DNA of 64,000 nt from Branchiostoma floridae (taxonomy: Eukaryota > Chordata > Leptocardii > Amphioxiformes > Branchiostomatidae). The notes under the pieces were generated by a model, which did no database searches, was not told the origin of the DNA, and was given only the letters and a program-made list of their open reading frames with translations. Positions 47,084-59,244 of the stretch are shown in pieces. Positions within the stretch are counted from its first letter, which is position 1. Each line of letters begins with the position of its first letter. The stretch lies in the NCBI RefSeq assembly GCF_000003815.2, contig NC_049992.1, positions 13,431,105 to 13,495,104 on the forward strand. The letters run 5' to 3'. The position numbers and the translations under genes are program-made.

Positions 47084-48795
47084 GAACAGCTGTACAGATT
47101 GAAAGACTTGTTGCAAATATCTATTGGATTAAATATGCATATCTCTGTTATGATCTGAACATTTCTAATTCTATTTCTGTCTCCTTTGTAACAGATGTGT
47201 TCGCCCTGCAGACAAAGAAAGGTCCTTTGAGATTTGAACAAAATAGCTTTCAGTTAACAATAGGACATCTGTGTTAGCTCTTTACTCTCTCCTGACGTTA
47301 TTTGATATGAATGTGTACACTGTCGAGATCAGGACCACAAGCGGATCTTGCAGTCACAGATATGCGTTAAGCGATGTTTTGGTTTTGTATAGTATGTCTT
47401 AATTTGTATTTTGAGGGACTAAGCCCTCGGGCTTGTTGGGTACAACACCGCATGTTGGAATGTTTTGCGGTTTCGCAAAGCTCAAACGTCTGTAATTACA
47501 TACCATATACTTTTCGACTGTCACAAAATTACAAAGATCCATCAGAATGTATATCAAATGCACTTACTCGTTTATAATATCAGAAATGATACAGCTGAAG
47601 CTCAATCTTTATAAGTTCTACGACCAGCTCCATTGGCAGCTAAAGGTTGACTATTCCGATGTAAAAAAAAACAATAACCCGTAAATGGCACACCTCTTTT
47701 CACTTTGCGTGGAATTGAGTCTTTCAAGATATCTGCAAATATCAATCTAAAAGCTTAGAGCAAACAACAGATGGAACATGATAGTTTGCAATAGGCACTT
47801 ACTGTGATTACAGGGTGTTCGGTTGTACAATCTATCACGCGACAATGATGAATCATTTTGAGTGATATCTTGATATTGCCTACCCTTAACACGGGTATCA
47901 GCGTATCTTCATTATCTAATGGTGATCATATATTGCCTATCGGTAACAGCGTTACGTTGAATCCGATAATCTTACTACCTGCACATGAATGGAATGACCT
48001 GGGTAATCGCCTTTCATGGCTGTATTTCTATGGATCCTCATTATACTCTCCTGGTCCCATTATGGAGTCTAAAAACGGAAATTCGTTATACACAAGAGTT
48101 ATTTATTATCGTTTTACAACCCTTCGAGCAAACATACGGTACTCAAGCGTCATGTTTGTGCCAAACAGTGTAAACTTGAGAAGAGATTTACTGTGGTGTG
48201 TTAATGCCTTGGTTAATGAGCTAGCAGAGCTGATAATACCAGCCCTACAGCGTATTGATTCCGCGTCGGTGCGCCTGGCACATTCGCACGCTCCCTGTCA
48301 CTGCTACCCCTGACCCTTACTCTTCTGTACGGTAGACTTCACCCAGTTATGTCAGAATGTGACGGATCTGTACACAACAATGAGAATCATTGTGTTTATC
48401 CTGGACTTCAGCAATCTTTTAACAATGTTGGTTTCGTCTATGGCAACGGACGATACCTTAAATGCACTGCATAGGAAGGCGACGTATCTGTCAACATTGC
48501 TACTTTATACATGGGAAATCACATCTGGATGCGACATTGATACAAAAAAAGAAGGGTTGGTGTTTGTTATCAACGGTAAGACGACATTTGTTAGTCATCC
48601 CTTATACGTGGCATCATTGTGCATTGACGAGTATGGACAATATAAACAAGTCAATGGCGTTCGCGACATTCAAACCGAATGGATAAGACGAGCTCTAGTC
48701 CTGTGGTTATATTCCTACTATATAATCTAAAGCACGGTAGGCTAACTCAACACACGTTTCCAGAACGATTCATTAGTGTGTCTACGGTAGTAAAG
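47084..48795. other. Intergenic
   Basis: Two open frames of 151 and 123 codons occur (47,858-48,313 and 48,359-48,730). Neither shows a domain, signal peptide or splice partner, so I do not call them. Confidence 0.4.
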
Positions 48796-49085
48796 GTGCG
48801 TTCACATGTGCGTATATATGCCGCCCCGTATACAGGCCCCGTATGAGGTCCGTATGTACGTCTTAGCCTCTGTCAGGCTCCCCAGGCCGCTCGAAAAATA
48901 CTAGAAATTGGAACCAGACAACACGCTAGAGGATTAAGCTGGTCAGCTAGCTCCTCTGGCATGTTATGTGTCGATATTTGTCTAATTTCTACTATTTTTC
49001 ATCGACATGTGGAGCCTGGTGGAGGCTAAGAATTCATCACACGGACCTCATACGGACTAAAATATATACGCGTGTGCGTGAGCTC
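48796..49085. mobile_element. Nested pair of inverted-repeat elements
   Basis: The outer arms GTATGAGGTCCGTATG and its near complement (cacacggacctcatacgg) lie at about 48,840-48,856 and 49,038-49,055, with wider similarity to 48,796 and 49,085. Between them is a second inverted-repeat element (48,863-49,030) with ends CTTAGCCTCTGTCAGGCTCC and GGAGCCTGGTGGAGGCTAAG, related to the one at 41,595. Confidence 0.65.
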
Positions 49086-51774
49086 GGCTTCAGGCGGGAT
49101 ATAGTAGCCAGCAGGCCAGTGAAGGGATGACAGAAGAAGAGCGACACATGTCTCGAATAAGTTAAGCGGTAGTTACCGACACCACGAAAGCAGTTGATGT
49201 AAAGACATCGTCAGTTCAAACAATTTTACAACTACTCCTAAGTTGTCTAAAATCAGATAAAAATCAATTTGCATCTTTAATCAACAATGGTTCTTTGTAA
49301 ATTGTTGATTGTTGACTGCATGGGGAAGAAGGGACCTAGATTTGATAAATAGTGGGGCGCCATTACACGATAACATAGCATATGATATTCCACACAATAT
49401 GTATAAGTTGAGGTTATCCTAACTTTCGCTTTACCAACATTTCTAAGTTGGTTGAAAAAAAAGAACTGCACATAACTTTTTGAAAATCCGATACTCTTTA
49501 TAGTACTGAAATATTAAAAAAATGGTACAGGCTCTGATTCAGAATCACAAGCTTTTTGTTGGGCGTATGCTATACAACAAACATGAGTAAGAAAAGCGCG
49601 CCCATCAATAATTAGCAGGTGGAAGTGTCATACAGTAGTGACATGTTAACGCTATCTGGTAAACATGTTAGCTGAGTAACAAAGCTGTGCGCGGATGTTT
49701 GTACTACATATTTTGAAAAAAGAAGAAAGCATAACGTGTGATACAAGACGACACATTGTGTTTTTTCACCACGGCACGGCAGCGGCCTGATCGGACCACC
49801 AACGGCTTCGCGCATGCTTTACGGCGAGTTGGCAATATCCCGGCAAAGTGCAGCTTGTTTTTTTTGTCGCGACACGGGGCTGTACTCATGACGAGCTCAG
49901 CTATTTGCGCTGACTGGGGATTTGATGACACTGTGACATGTCAACTATGTCGTAAGCCGCCACTAAACAAGGTGTTTCGTCTCTTGTTCTTTGTTGGTGC
50001 CTTGTTAAGACCTGGTTCTAAAGCGCTAATCGCACGCACTGTGCCACAAGCATGACTGGGTGGCAGAACATAGCGCAGCGATGACGTCATTTTCAAACGA
50101 CCGACTTGCACTTATTTATATAACCTGGGGTTATGTCACATCCATAGCACACATTCACACGGGCTGAGAATGAAATATTTTTTAGGGTTACACACGGACC
50201 CATTCTCAATTTTGGGCTTTGAGAGTTCAACTTTTTCAAAACTTTGTCCTTGTGTAGAGATCAGTTGATGGAGTAGAAATGAATAACCTCTGCTTTAACC
50301 CCACAGGACTGTTGACTTACCAGCACACCGAGGTCATAGCTACTGTTCGTATTCCAATTGTAATACGGCCCTAAAAGCTGTCCTTCGTGCATCAGTAGGT
50401 TCACCCACAGCAAACAATATTACCTCAAGGACAGAGTCCATCAGATCAAGGAGCTTTTATCAAGCTACTTGATCTGATAGGACCATGGAAAGGAGAATGG
50501 GTAGTCCCTAAAAGACTTCTCTACGAGCAGGCGAAAAAGTGCAAATGTTAAAAAATTCAGAATAGCTTTAATGAATAGGAATTGTTCAATTTGCTTCCCA
50601 TTGTATTCGCATAAGGATTTGATGCAGGCAAGGCATGGTAACCCGATCTATATGGTACCCCTATGCAGAAGTGTCCATCCACGAAAAAAAATGCTTCAGA
50701 TACCAATACATGGGAAATGTTGTCACACTGACGGGGTTTGAGATTCTGCATGGCAGGACAGAGCTTCGTGGTAACCCATGCAGAATACCCCCCCCCCCCA
50801 AAAGTTAAGCTTCAGATATATAGTTCATGTTTATACCTTAGAACCAATAGTGTAAATGACACGCTAGACCTATCCATTTATATAGATACATGTATTCATA
50901 TATGTCTGTTTATATGTACTGTAAATAGTTGCTATAAACCTTACGAAAGTCGCTGTACTTTTACTACTGTTTGTCAAGAAAGATTTCATATTCATCATAG
51001 GGACTTTTGCAGTTATGATCGATGTCGGTAGAGGCGCTGTTCATCAATTGAAGAATGTCCCATTTTGCCCTGGCTGTGAGTGCCGATTTGGGGGACAAAG
51101 AGGTATGGTTGTATATTAACAGCAACTGTACTGTATTCAGACGGAAAGAAAGATAGGGACGTATCTTTTCGTTTATTACCAGGAAAAAAAAGAATATCAG
51201 ACTTGATGTATTTCCAAAGGAGCACACACATACATACATACAAACGAACACACACATACAGACCACTCCCTGTAAAGATACTAAGTGTTAGGTTTTATAC
51301 ACATTTTATCACTTAACCCAGGCTAGTGGCCGTAAGTTAGATACAGATACAAGCGGACCATAGCTTTTGAAAAACGACATCAATTTTCTCAACTGTTAAA
51401 AAATCTGCTTCCACGTGAAGAAAACGTGCGCAATGATTAACACATGAAGAAAATGTGCACAATGATTGACACCTTCCAACGATAAATATCTGTGTCCCTC
51501 GGAAGGGGTACGCAAAAACTCTGATAGACAGATATGTAAAATCTCTTTTAGATTGGTGTTTCTTCAACACTGTCAGCGTTTTATTATCAAAATCTGTTAA
51601 TACGGTCTGGTTTGTCGTGTATATGCACAAATTGAAGAGCAAACCTTCGGGAGGCGCTGATTTTACCTGAAGTGGTTACGGCATATCCCCCATGTTGACC
51701 ACATTCTCACCAGGCAAATAAAGTCGACGTGTTTAATTTTATAGACTTAGGGGCGTGGCTGACCTAATTTAACT
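49086..51774. other. Intergenic, upstream of chlorophyllase-like gene 2
   Basis: It holds a short palindrome at 50,441-50,477 and a C-run at 50,791-50,800. From about 50,990 it resembles the stretch from about 58,410, upstream of gene 3, so the tandem duplication unit includes this flank. No gene recognised. Confidence 0.5.
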
Positions 51775-51780
51775 TATAAA
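51775..51780 (+). promoter_or_regulatory. TATA box of chlorophyllase-like gene 2
   Basis: TATAAA lies 56 bp before the ATG, within a duplicated upstream block that also has GGGGCGTGGCT at 51,751-51,761. The matching block of gene 3 keeps the GC element (about 59,126) but shows no TATAAA. Confidence 0.55.
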
Positions 51781-51835
51781 GGGCACAACACGTATGGTCA
51801 AACAGGTGGTAATTTGTAGCCAGTTAGTATCCAAC

Positions 51836-54800
51836 ATGTCCCGACTTTCGTGGTTTGTACTCTTTGTCACGTTTCTCACGAAGCTGTGGACCACAGGTGA
51901 GTTTTAGAGGTTGTTCTTTTTATGATGATTGTCGTATCACTTGAAGTATTTGGTATTCCTGGAAAGTAATTGCACTATGCGTTAAAATTTGTTAAAGAAG
52001 CAATTTTTGCACAAGCATTTTCGTTAAATCACGGTCTGTGTCGGAGAGCCAAGACCATATCCATCCAAAGTCAAAACTTAGTTTAGGCCACCTTTCCACG
52101 GACGTCGATCAATGACGGCCGGTGCGGTTACATTCGTCATGAGGTCGTCTTACGATTTTAATGTTGAAGGATTTTCTATTCTCCAAGCAGAGGTTGGGTC
52201 GCTCAGTTAGCAGTGGTTGGGATTTTTCCCGACTCCCTCCCCTCACAAGCCGCCCGACCACTGCTATCTCCGCGACTGTGACACAACTAACCCTGCGGCA
52301 AGGATCTAAGACTGTGTTTTTAGTAACAAGACAGTTGACATTCACACGACACATAAAATGTACGGCTATCTCAAGAATAACCTCAGTTCCCGATCGATCG
52401 ACGATCGTACGACGAGTGTAACCGCCCTGAGCTACAGTACAGCAACCAAAAGTGTAACCCTTGATTTCAAAACTATGATATGACGCATGGAAAAAGAAGT
52501 CGAAGCATATAAAATGACTGGGGTTATTTCATTGACTTTCAATTGTGGCCTTTTGTACGACATGAGCAAGACTATACACGGAATGCCAACAGTTGCGAAT
52601 GTGACAGGGTCCTATAAGGAAAAAAAGAACCCCTTACCGACCCATCTGTTTGGTGACAAGTGTAACGAAGACCTCTCAATCAATGATTCTTAACATGTCT
52701 GACAAACTTTACTTGAACCATCCTTTCAATACTTAACTCATCGCAATTCGTCGTTTAGGATGATGGGGCGTGAAACCAATGACTTAGGCCTACGTCACAT
52801 TTCCAAACCGGGACCGACTGGACAGCTTTCGGGAACGAAAAGTATGATATACAAGACACCAAACTACACAAGACTTAAAAGAAAGTCGTGGGCATTTTTT
52901 GTATACATTTTTACGAATATCTATTTGTCGTTTTCACCAAGGACATCATATAATATCCTTGTTTCCACAAACAATCCCGTCGGGCGCAGGTTTGGAAATG
53001 TGACGTTAGCCTTAGTGTGCAGGCGTGAGCTTCAGGGGTAAGCCTAGGGCGTCAAACCTCTGCACACAGAAGAACTCAGCACACTAGAGAAGAGTTAAAA
53101 TGCGAGCCGTATCGAAGCTGCACTGTACTAAATACATCTTCCTTCACCTTTAAATGCTTGAACTTTATCCAGTCCTTGACACATTTTAGAGGTACTCGAA
53201 AGTACGGATGCCTCATAACCGAGAGTAACCCCGTCAGAGTATGACGCCATTAGAATACTGTGCAAATAACAGAGACAAGACAGGGCCTGGCAATGCATTG
53301 GCCTTTATGTAGTTTGGGAAGATTCATTCCGTACAAAATATGTTAAGAATATTAGTGTGATACATTCGAAGTGCGCCGGGTTTGGAACTCCTCTGGTTTT
53401 CAGTTCTCTTCCCTCTGAAGAGCTGCAAATCCCGACTGAAAGTTTCAGTCGGGAAGTTTTTGGCAAGGTGGGCGACTAGGCCCGGATTCGGACCCACGTT
53501 GCAGGTCATTTGCTGGGTCATATTTGACGTTAGTAAGCGGGTTTCCAGCGATTGTGTTAGGCAATATTTGAACATTCACCACAAGACTTTTGCTGACGGC
53601 CTGGAGTTTGGACCCCTGACCTCCACATGCGTGCACGACATTGAGTGACAAGGTGACAAAGAGAGAGTGTGAAAGTTTTATAGTCCATAGTCTGAGGCAT
53701 GATTATATATACATATAAGAGGATTTTTTGCCAGAGGTATTAGCCAGCTATGGGAACTTCCTCGAGAAAGCTATCATTCTATTTTGTTTTGGCTCTACAA
53801 TAAAACAACAAATCAGAAGCCAAACAACGACTCGCAACAACTACGAGACTTTGGTGTTCCGTAAAAGAAAAAAAAGTGCCCTTAAGTCGCTATTGAAGCA
53901 TTTTGTATGTCTCCTGTTGTATCTTGTCCCTTTAAATTTGTTCTTTTTGTCTCAGCCCAAGCCGTTTACGTGGACGATGGAAATCCGTTCGAAGAAGGGG
54001 ACCTGGACGTCCTTACGTTGTCTATCAGCCAGAATGATGCTCCTATGCTAACCAAAGGTAATGCAGATATACTTCTACTTCTACTTCTACTTCTACATCA
54101 ACATAATACAGGGCCAAGTGCCTCAAGGTACATTGCGTCCTAGAGGCATAAATACAAATGTGCTTCTATATAAAATCTATATTTAAAAAATGACTTCCAC
54201 ACTTTTGCAATGTGATTTGAGCGACGATCAATTCACGACCACTCCTCTAAAATGCTCTACAGTTTATTACCCGACGAGAATCGACACATACGCCGTCCTC
54301 TTCTTCACTGGGGGGTACCAAGGCGACATCCCTTCCGAACTATACAGCGATGTGTTAGTGCGGATTGCCAGACACGGGTATGTGGTCATCGGTGTAGACT
54401 ACATGCCCATGGAAACGGTACAAGCTAACGTAAGAGACAGGACTCCGAGGCTTGTAGGCGACCACACACAGAAATACATGGAAGAACTGCAGTGGGTATG
54501 TAGTATATAAACTTTATCAGCTTGAATTGTTGATCGTAAAGACAGGGACCTCAGACCTGTCATGCGCTACAGAGTTATCTGGAGGGACTTCATAGTGTCA
54601 CCAGATGGATGAACAAGCTTGAATTTAGGGAATATGGTCTTTTCTATACCTGGGAGTTATCACGATAATCAGAAACGCGTCCCCTGCCCCCCATGTACTC
54701 TTCTACCTGCTTTCAAAGTCATTGCTCGTTAAAAAAATGCCAATACGTCAATCATCTAACGTTCAAAAGGAGCGGATGGGTGCGTCAGTTTTCTTTACTC

Positions 54801-57800
54801 AGCGATCACTTATTGTTGACTTAGGCTTAATAGGTCCCATTTCCGAAACAGGGGCCGGCCGGGATGTTTACGGAAGCGAAAAATAAAAGTTTTTATCAAG
54901 GAAAATACAGAAAGTATGCTCCTGACTAATTATTTTACTTTCTGTGTGTTTTGTTTCCTTTCTTATAATATATTTCGTTTCCAAAAGTTTCCCGACCGGG
55001 CCCCGGGTTCAGGGAATTAGGACCTAGGCCTTAGACCTCAGGCCGCACACGGGGTTCAAAAAGTTTTTGTAGAAAACATAGTCTTTGTAGTAACAAAGCA
55101 CCTGTAACATACAGGTAACAAAACACCTGGAGGGAAGAATCGCCAAGCAGCTGAACCGAACCGGACTGGTGCCGGACTTCAGCCACCTGGGGATCGGCTG
55201 CCACTCAGCGGGATGTGACCCACTGGTTAAGATGACCCTGCAGCATCACACCTTCTCAAAGGTTAATGACAATGACAATGATGATGATGATGATGATCTT
55301 TATTTGCATGACCTTGCCCATATGGGCTAAATGCAGTAGTTACATAAAACTTTGCTGTAAAGAATCTTTACAGTGGCAGTGGGAGAGACAGAACAACTAA
55401 GGCTATGCTACACTATAAGTACATCTATCGTTTACAAAATAGTCAAATATGTAATGCTATACTATTCTACAATTTACATGTCTCTTTCCTCTTCTTGAAA
55501 CAAGTGTATATGAATTCACAGAGTTTTTGCAGTACAATGTTGTCAGATGATTTCATTATGTATACAAAAAGCTCATCTTTTACTAACTGTTTAGCTCGTG
55601 TATCAAAATTCAGGGCATTAATAAAAGAATTACGTATATCACTATATAACTCACACTCCAATACAAAATGAACTTCATTTTCAATATCTTTGGCGTTACA
55701 AAGTGTACAGATTCTATCACTCGGAGGAGTCCGGTTGTATCTTCCTACTTCTATTTGTAAAGGGTGATCACTAATTCTTAATTTAGCCATGGCTCGGCGA
55801 TGGCTGAAATTATGTATATTTAGGTACTGTTCTCTTTCGTAGGTGTCTTTGAACTTCCTGTATGTTCTTAGTTTGTTTCCTTGATTTTCCTTTTTTTCCA
55901 TTAGAGTTGAGTTCGGAATTGAAAGTCTGTAGATATATGTCTTTCAATCTTTGTTTCACTTGCGACTGAGCTGATGGTATATTATAGTCTTGGTTCAACA
56001 GTAGGTACCCATAACCAGACTCCTCGAGAATCTTACTTACATTTGAAAGCCAACATGGTACCTTACGTCGGTGTAGATGTTGTTGTACAAGGAGTGCTTG
56101 ATATTGTAAACTATTTGTTGGTACTTCTCTAGTTAACCTGCTATAATAAGAGTAGAGCCTGCTGTAAGCCTCGATCCGCAAAGGAAACCTGCCAAGTTCC
56201 GCTCTTGTGGCGAGGTTACTAGCATTTCTTCTTACTCCAATGATAGCTTTACAGAATTTCAAATGTGCTTGCTCTAGTGGGGAATTATCATTTAAACCAG
56301 CATTGCCCCACACTTCTGCACCATACAACAATATAGGTACAATACATGCATCAAATAACTTACATTGCAGTGATACTGAGGGATTATTTTCGCCCAGAGT
56401 TGTTCTAATGCTAAACATCGCTCTTAGCGCCTTCTTTTGGAGGGTTTTCATGGCTGTGCTGAAGTTACATCCCGCTGTGAATACCACGCCTAAATAACAA
56501 TATGAGGAGACTACATCTAGGTCTTTGTCTAATAAATAGAATTTAAAGTTTGACAATATTTCTCCTTTTCTATTAAAAATGATAATTTTTGTTTTCTTGA
56601 GGTTTACTGATAGTTTCCACTTGCTGCAGTAGAGACCGAGAATATTGATTGCATTCTGTAGGCCACGTTGACTTGATGATAAGATAACAACGTCATCGGC
56701 ATAAAATAAACTCGATACTTGAGATGAATGGAGAATAGGAGCATCCAGGTCTCCTGTATTGAGATCGTTTACTAAATCGCTAATGTACAGATTAAATAAT
56801 GAGGGGCTTAATACACAGCCCTGTCTCACGCCGATTTCTATTTGTTAATAAATAACAAAGCAGCAGTAGATACGCCTAGATGTATGACTTTTAGAACTAT
56901 TGGCCGATAAGAAGGGACAGCGGTTGGCAAATGGAAGCACCATCTGGTACAATGATTTTGGAAAGCGGGCTATGATATTAGACATAAATGGTCAGGATTG
57001 TTTCCGAAAGACAACCCCTGCCTGGTTTTTAAGCACATTTACGATGATTCGAAACGTTTAGCAAATTCGTAGGAATTCCTTAGCATGCAATATAAGAAAG
57101 TAAGTCACTTAGATGTTAATGCACTCAGATTTACAACTGTTTTAAGAAGTGACAAGAATTTGAATTTGCGCATAATGATATACATTAGACTTTATACATT
57201 TATTAAGATACAACGTTCTTATATCACTCATTGTACTTAGCTCTTAATCATTCATTCTTAATTTTGTATCAATAGGCAGCCCTATTGCTAGAACCATTCA
57301 GCTTTAACTATGCAACCCCGGTGACGTTCAAAATGCCTGCCCTCATACTCGGCACGGAGTTGTCGACCCAACCACACGTTTGCGTCCGTCCTGGACAGGG
57401 GTACAATCACTTCTACGACATGTGGAAGTGTCCACGAATGCTGATGGAAGTCAAGGTAAGCATAAATTATGCAGATTTTTTACCTGGAACTTTATACGAA
57501 GAAGGGAGATTCCGATCAGGCAGTTATACATACCAAACTTCCAAGTGAGATTGAATATGAATGTCACTTGTTCAAAACTGGTCCCTTTTCATACATTTTT
57601 ATGCTTTTTCTATCTTTTCTATTTTTATTTCGATGTCTAATTTTCATCTTGAATTTTGATAGGGTCATGGCCATTGCGACATGTACAACGAAACGTGGTA
57701 CAAAGGTAAGATACAATTTTCGTTTCCCTTCTCCTAACACCGTACCCAAAGCGACAACCGAAACTCAATCGGTCGCTGCTCGTAGTCCTACAGACGATTA

Positions 57801-58154
57801 GATTGAAACACTAAAGCTAAAACGTTTGATGCTAAAATAATCTATAGCAGAAACGTCAATGTTCTATCCCGGTACAAAAAAGTATGAGATTAGCACGAAA
57901 TTAATATGAGATGTTGTACAAGTCAACCAAGCATGTGTGTCATGTTTGCTGTCTCGTTCCTAGCGTGCCAGTTAACCCACTTCTGTAAGACCAACCCAGA
58001 CGTTGACATCAACAAGTACCACGGCTTCGTCCAGGGCATCAGCGCGGCCTTCCTCACCACCACCCTACAGGGGCGGGACAAGCTGCAGTACATCACCAAC
58101 ACTACCGCACTACCTGTGGAGCTGATGGAGTTTAAGATAGACATGAACTGTTGA
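51836..58154 (+). CDS. Secreted chlorophyllase-like hydrolase 2
   Basis: Seven exons: 51,836-51,896; 53,956-54,057; 54,263-54,495; 55,115-55,261; 57,276-57,455; 57,663-57,705; 57,964-58,154. GT-AG junctions and phases agree, giving 318 residues. Signal peptide in exon 1 (LSWFVLFVTFLTKLW). Core segments: YAVLFFTGGYQGDIPSELYS, RHGYVVIGVDYMP, nucleophile elbow GIGCHSAGCDP, MPALILGTELS, GHGHCDMYNETWYK with a likely catalytic His, and LTHFCKTNPDVD then HGFVQGISAAFL. These align in order with plant chlorophyllases, which have a GHSRGG elbow, while lancelet-type proteins have Cys before His-Ser. Exon 3 equals fused exons 3 and 4 of gene 1. Intron 4 carries a LINE. Substrate inferred as a pigment or lipid ester in the gut lumen. 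Confidence 0.87.
52782..53017. mobile_element. Inverted-repeat element, copy 1, in intron 1 of chlorophyllase-like gene 2
   Basis: The left end ACTTAGGCCTACGTCACATT is complementary to the right end (aatgtgacgttagccttagt). Its sister copy is at 54,819-55,034 in intron 3. Confidence 0.7.
54819..55034. mobile_element. Inverted-repeat element, copy 2, in intron 3 of chlorophyllase-like gene 2
   Basis: The left end ACTTAGGCTTAATAGGTCCC is roughly complementary to the right end (gacctaggccttaga). Inner arms share GGGCCGG-type sequence with copy 1. No transposase. Confidence 0.65.
55268..56843 (-). mobile_element. 5'-truncated LINE (reverse transcriptase part) in intron 4 of chlorophyllase-like gene 2
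   Basis: On the minus strand, one frame (56,829-55,810) gives GVRQGCVLSPSLFNLYISDL, LFYADDVVIL (YADD catalytic site) and LSVNLKKTKIIIF, which are reverse transcriptase motifs of non-LTR type. A second overlapping frame (55,901-55,467) gives CTLCNAKDIENEVHFVLECE, a Cys/His C-terminal motif of several LINE clades. The two frames are joined by a frameshift, so this copy is dead. It starts inside the RT domain; endonuclease and ORF1 are missing. The 3' end has AATAAAGATCATCATC repeats. GTTAAT flanks it (55,262-55,267 and 56,844-56,849), and gene 3 has the empty site at 60,917. CR1/Jockey-like is likely, clade uncertain. Confidence 0.88.
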
Positions 58155-59244
58155 TGTTGAAAGTTTGGAATCTGGAGAACAAAATATCCAGTGTCGAATG
58201 ATTGCATTACACTGGTGTGCATATTTTATTCAAATATTTATAAAGTCAAACGAGTGGTTAACACATGCGGGAATGATTTTGAAAAAAAGAACTTATATAT
58301 ATCTGTATACTGTCACTGTGCTTCTAGATTGATAACATGTCACTTATCATAAGCAAATTGGCTTTTTATTGTAACCATGTGCAGGACACATGTAGTATAA
58401 ATTGGTGAGACCTTTGCAGTTATGATCGGTGTCACAAGAGGCGCTTTTGGGCAATCGTTAAAGAGGCCCTGTTCTTTGACCAGGGCAAGTCTTGTCAATT
58501 TTGGGACTACAAATGTGTAGATAGGTATATGCGTAAGAACTACTGTGCATCTTCTAGAAAGGAATGATAAAGAGTATATTCTAGTATGTTATCGGAAATA
58601 AGAATGCCATACTCAATTCATTTTCAAAGGAGCAAACTAATAAACAGACCATGAAACTATACTGCAACAAAGCTCCCGTGTCAACATACATTTGTATCTG
58701 CAGCACCTCAGGCGTCTGTACTTTAGACTCCCAGGTTATATCATCGCTTAACCCATGATAAGATAGTTTGGATAAAGATACGCGAGGATCTGAAAAAAAA
58801 CAACAAGCATCGATCGATGATTAACGTTTGTTGTCTCTACGGAGTTGTTTGCAAGAGAACAGAGCGTACACTTGTAATGATTGACATCTGGCAAGGACTT
58901 ACATCTGAGGACCCCCGAAGGGGCAATAAAGATTGGGCAAAACTTCTGATGACTTTATGTTTCTGCTAACGTTGTCGGTATTTTGTTATTAGAATGTTAT
59001 GGTTTGTCGTGTAAATACAAAGACCTAACAAATATGAAAGGCGCTCTTTTTACATGAAACGGCATGTCACATCTCCATATAGACCATAGTTCACCAGGCC
59101 AGTGAGTGGTCCATTTTGTAGACTTGGGGCGTGGGTGATCTAGTTAAAGCTATTTGTTTAAACTAAGATGACGACACGGGGGTGGGGGTGGGGGCTGGAT
59201 TGTCTATCTCTGACACTAGGCCATTTCTATCAAAAGTATCCACC
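58155..59244. other. Intergenic between chlorophyllase-like genes 2 and 3
   Basis: It holds the 3' UTR of gene 2 and the upstream region of gene 3. From about 58,410 it resembles 50,990 onward (for example ttgcagttatgatcggtgtc), so the gene plus its upstream flank formed the duplication unit. No other gene. Confidence 0.6.

Noticed and set aside
47858-48730. Two plus-strand genes
   Set aside because: Two frames of 151 and 123 codons lack domains, signal peptides, coherent hydrophobic pattern or splice partners, and A+T-rich intergenic DNA can produce such frames by chance.
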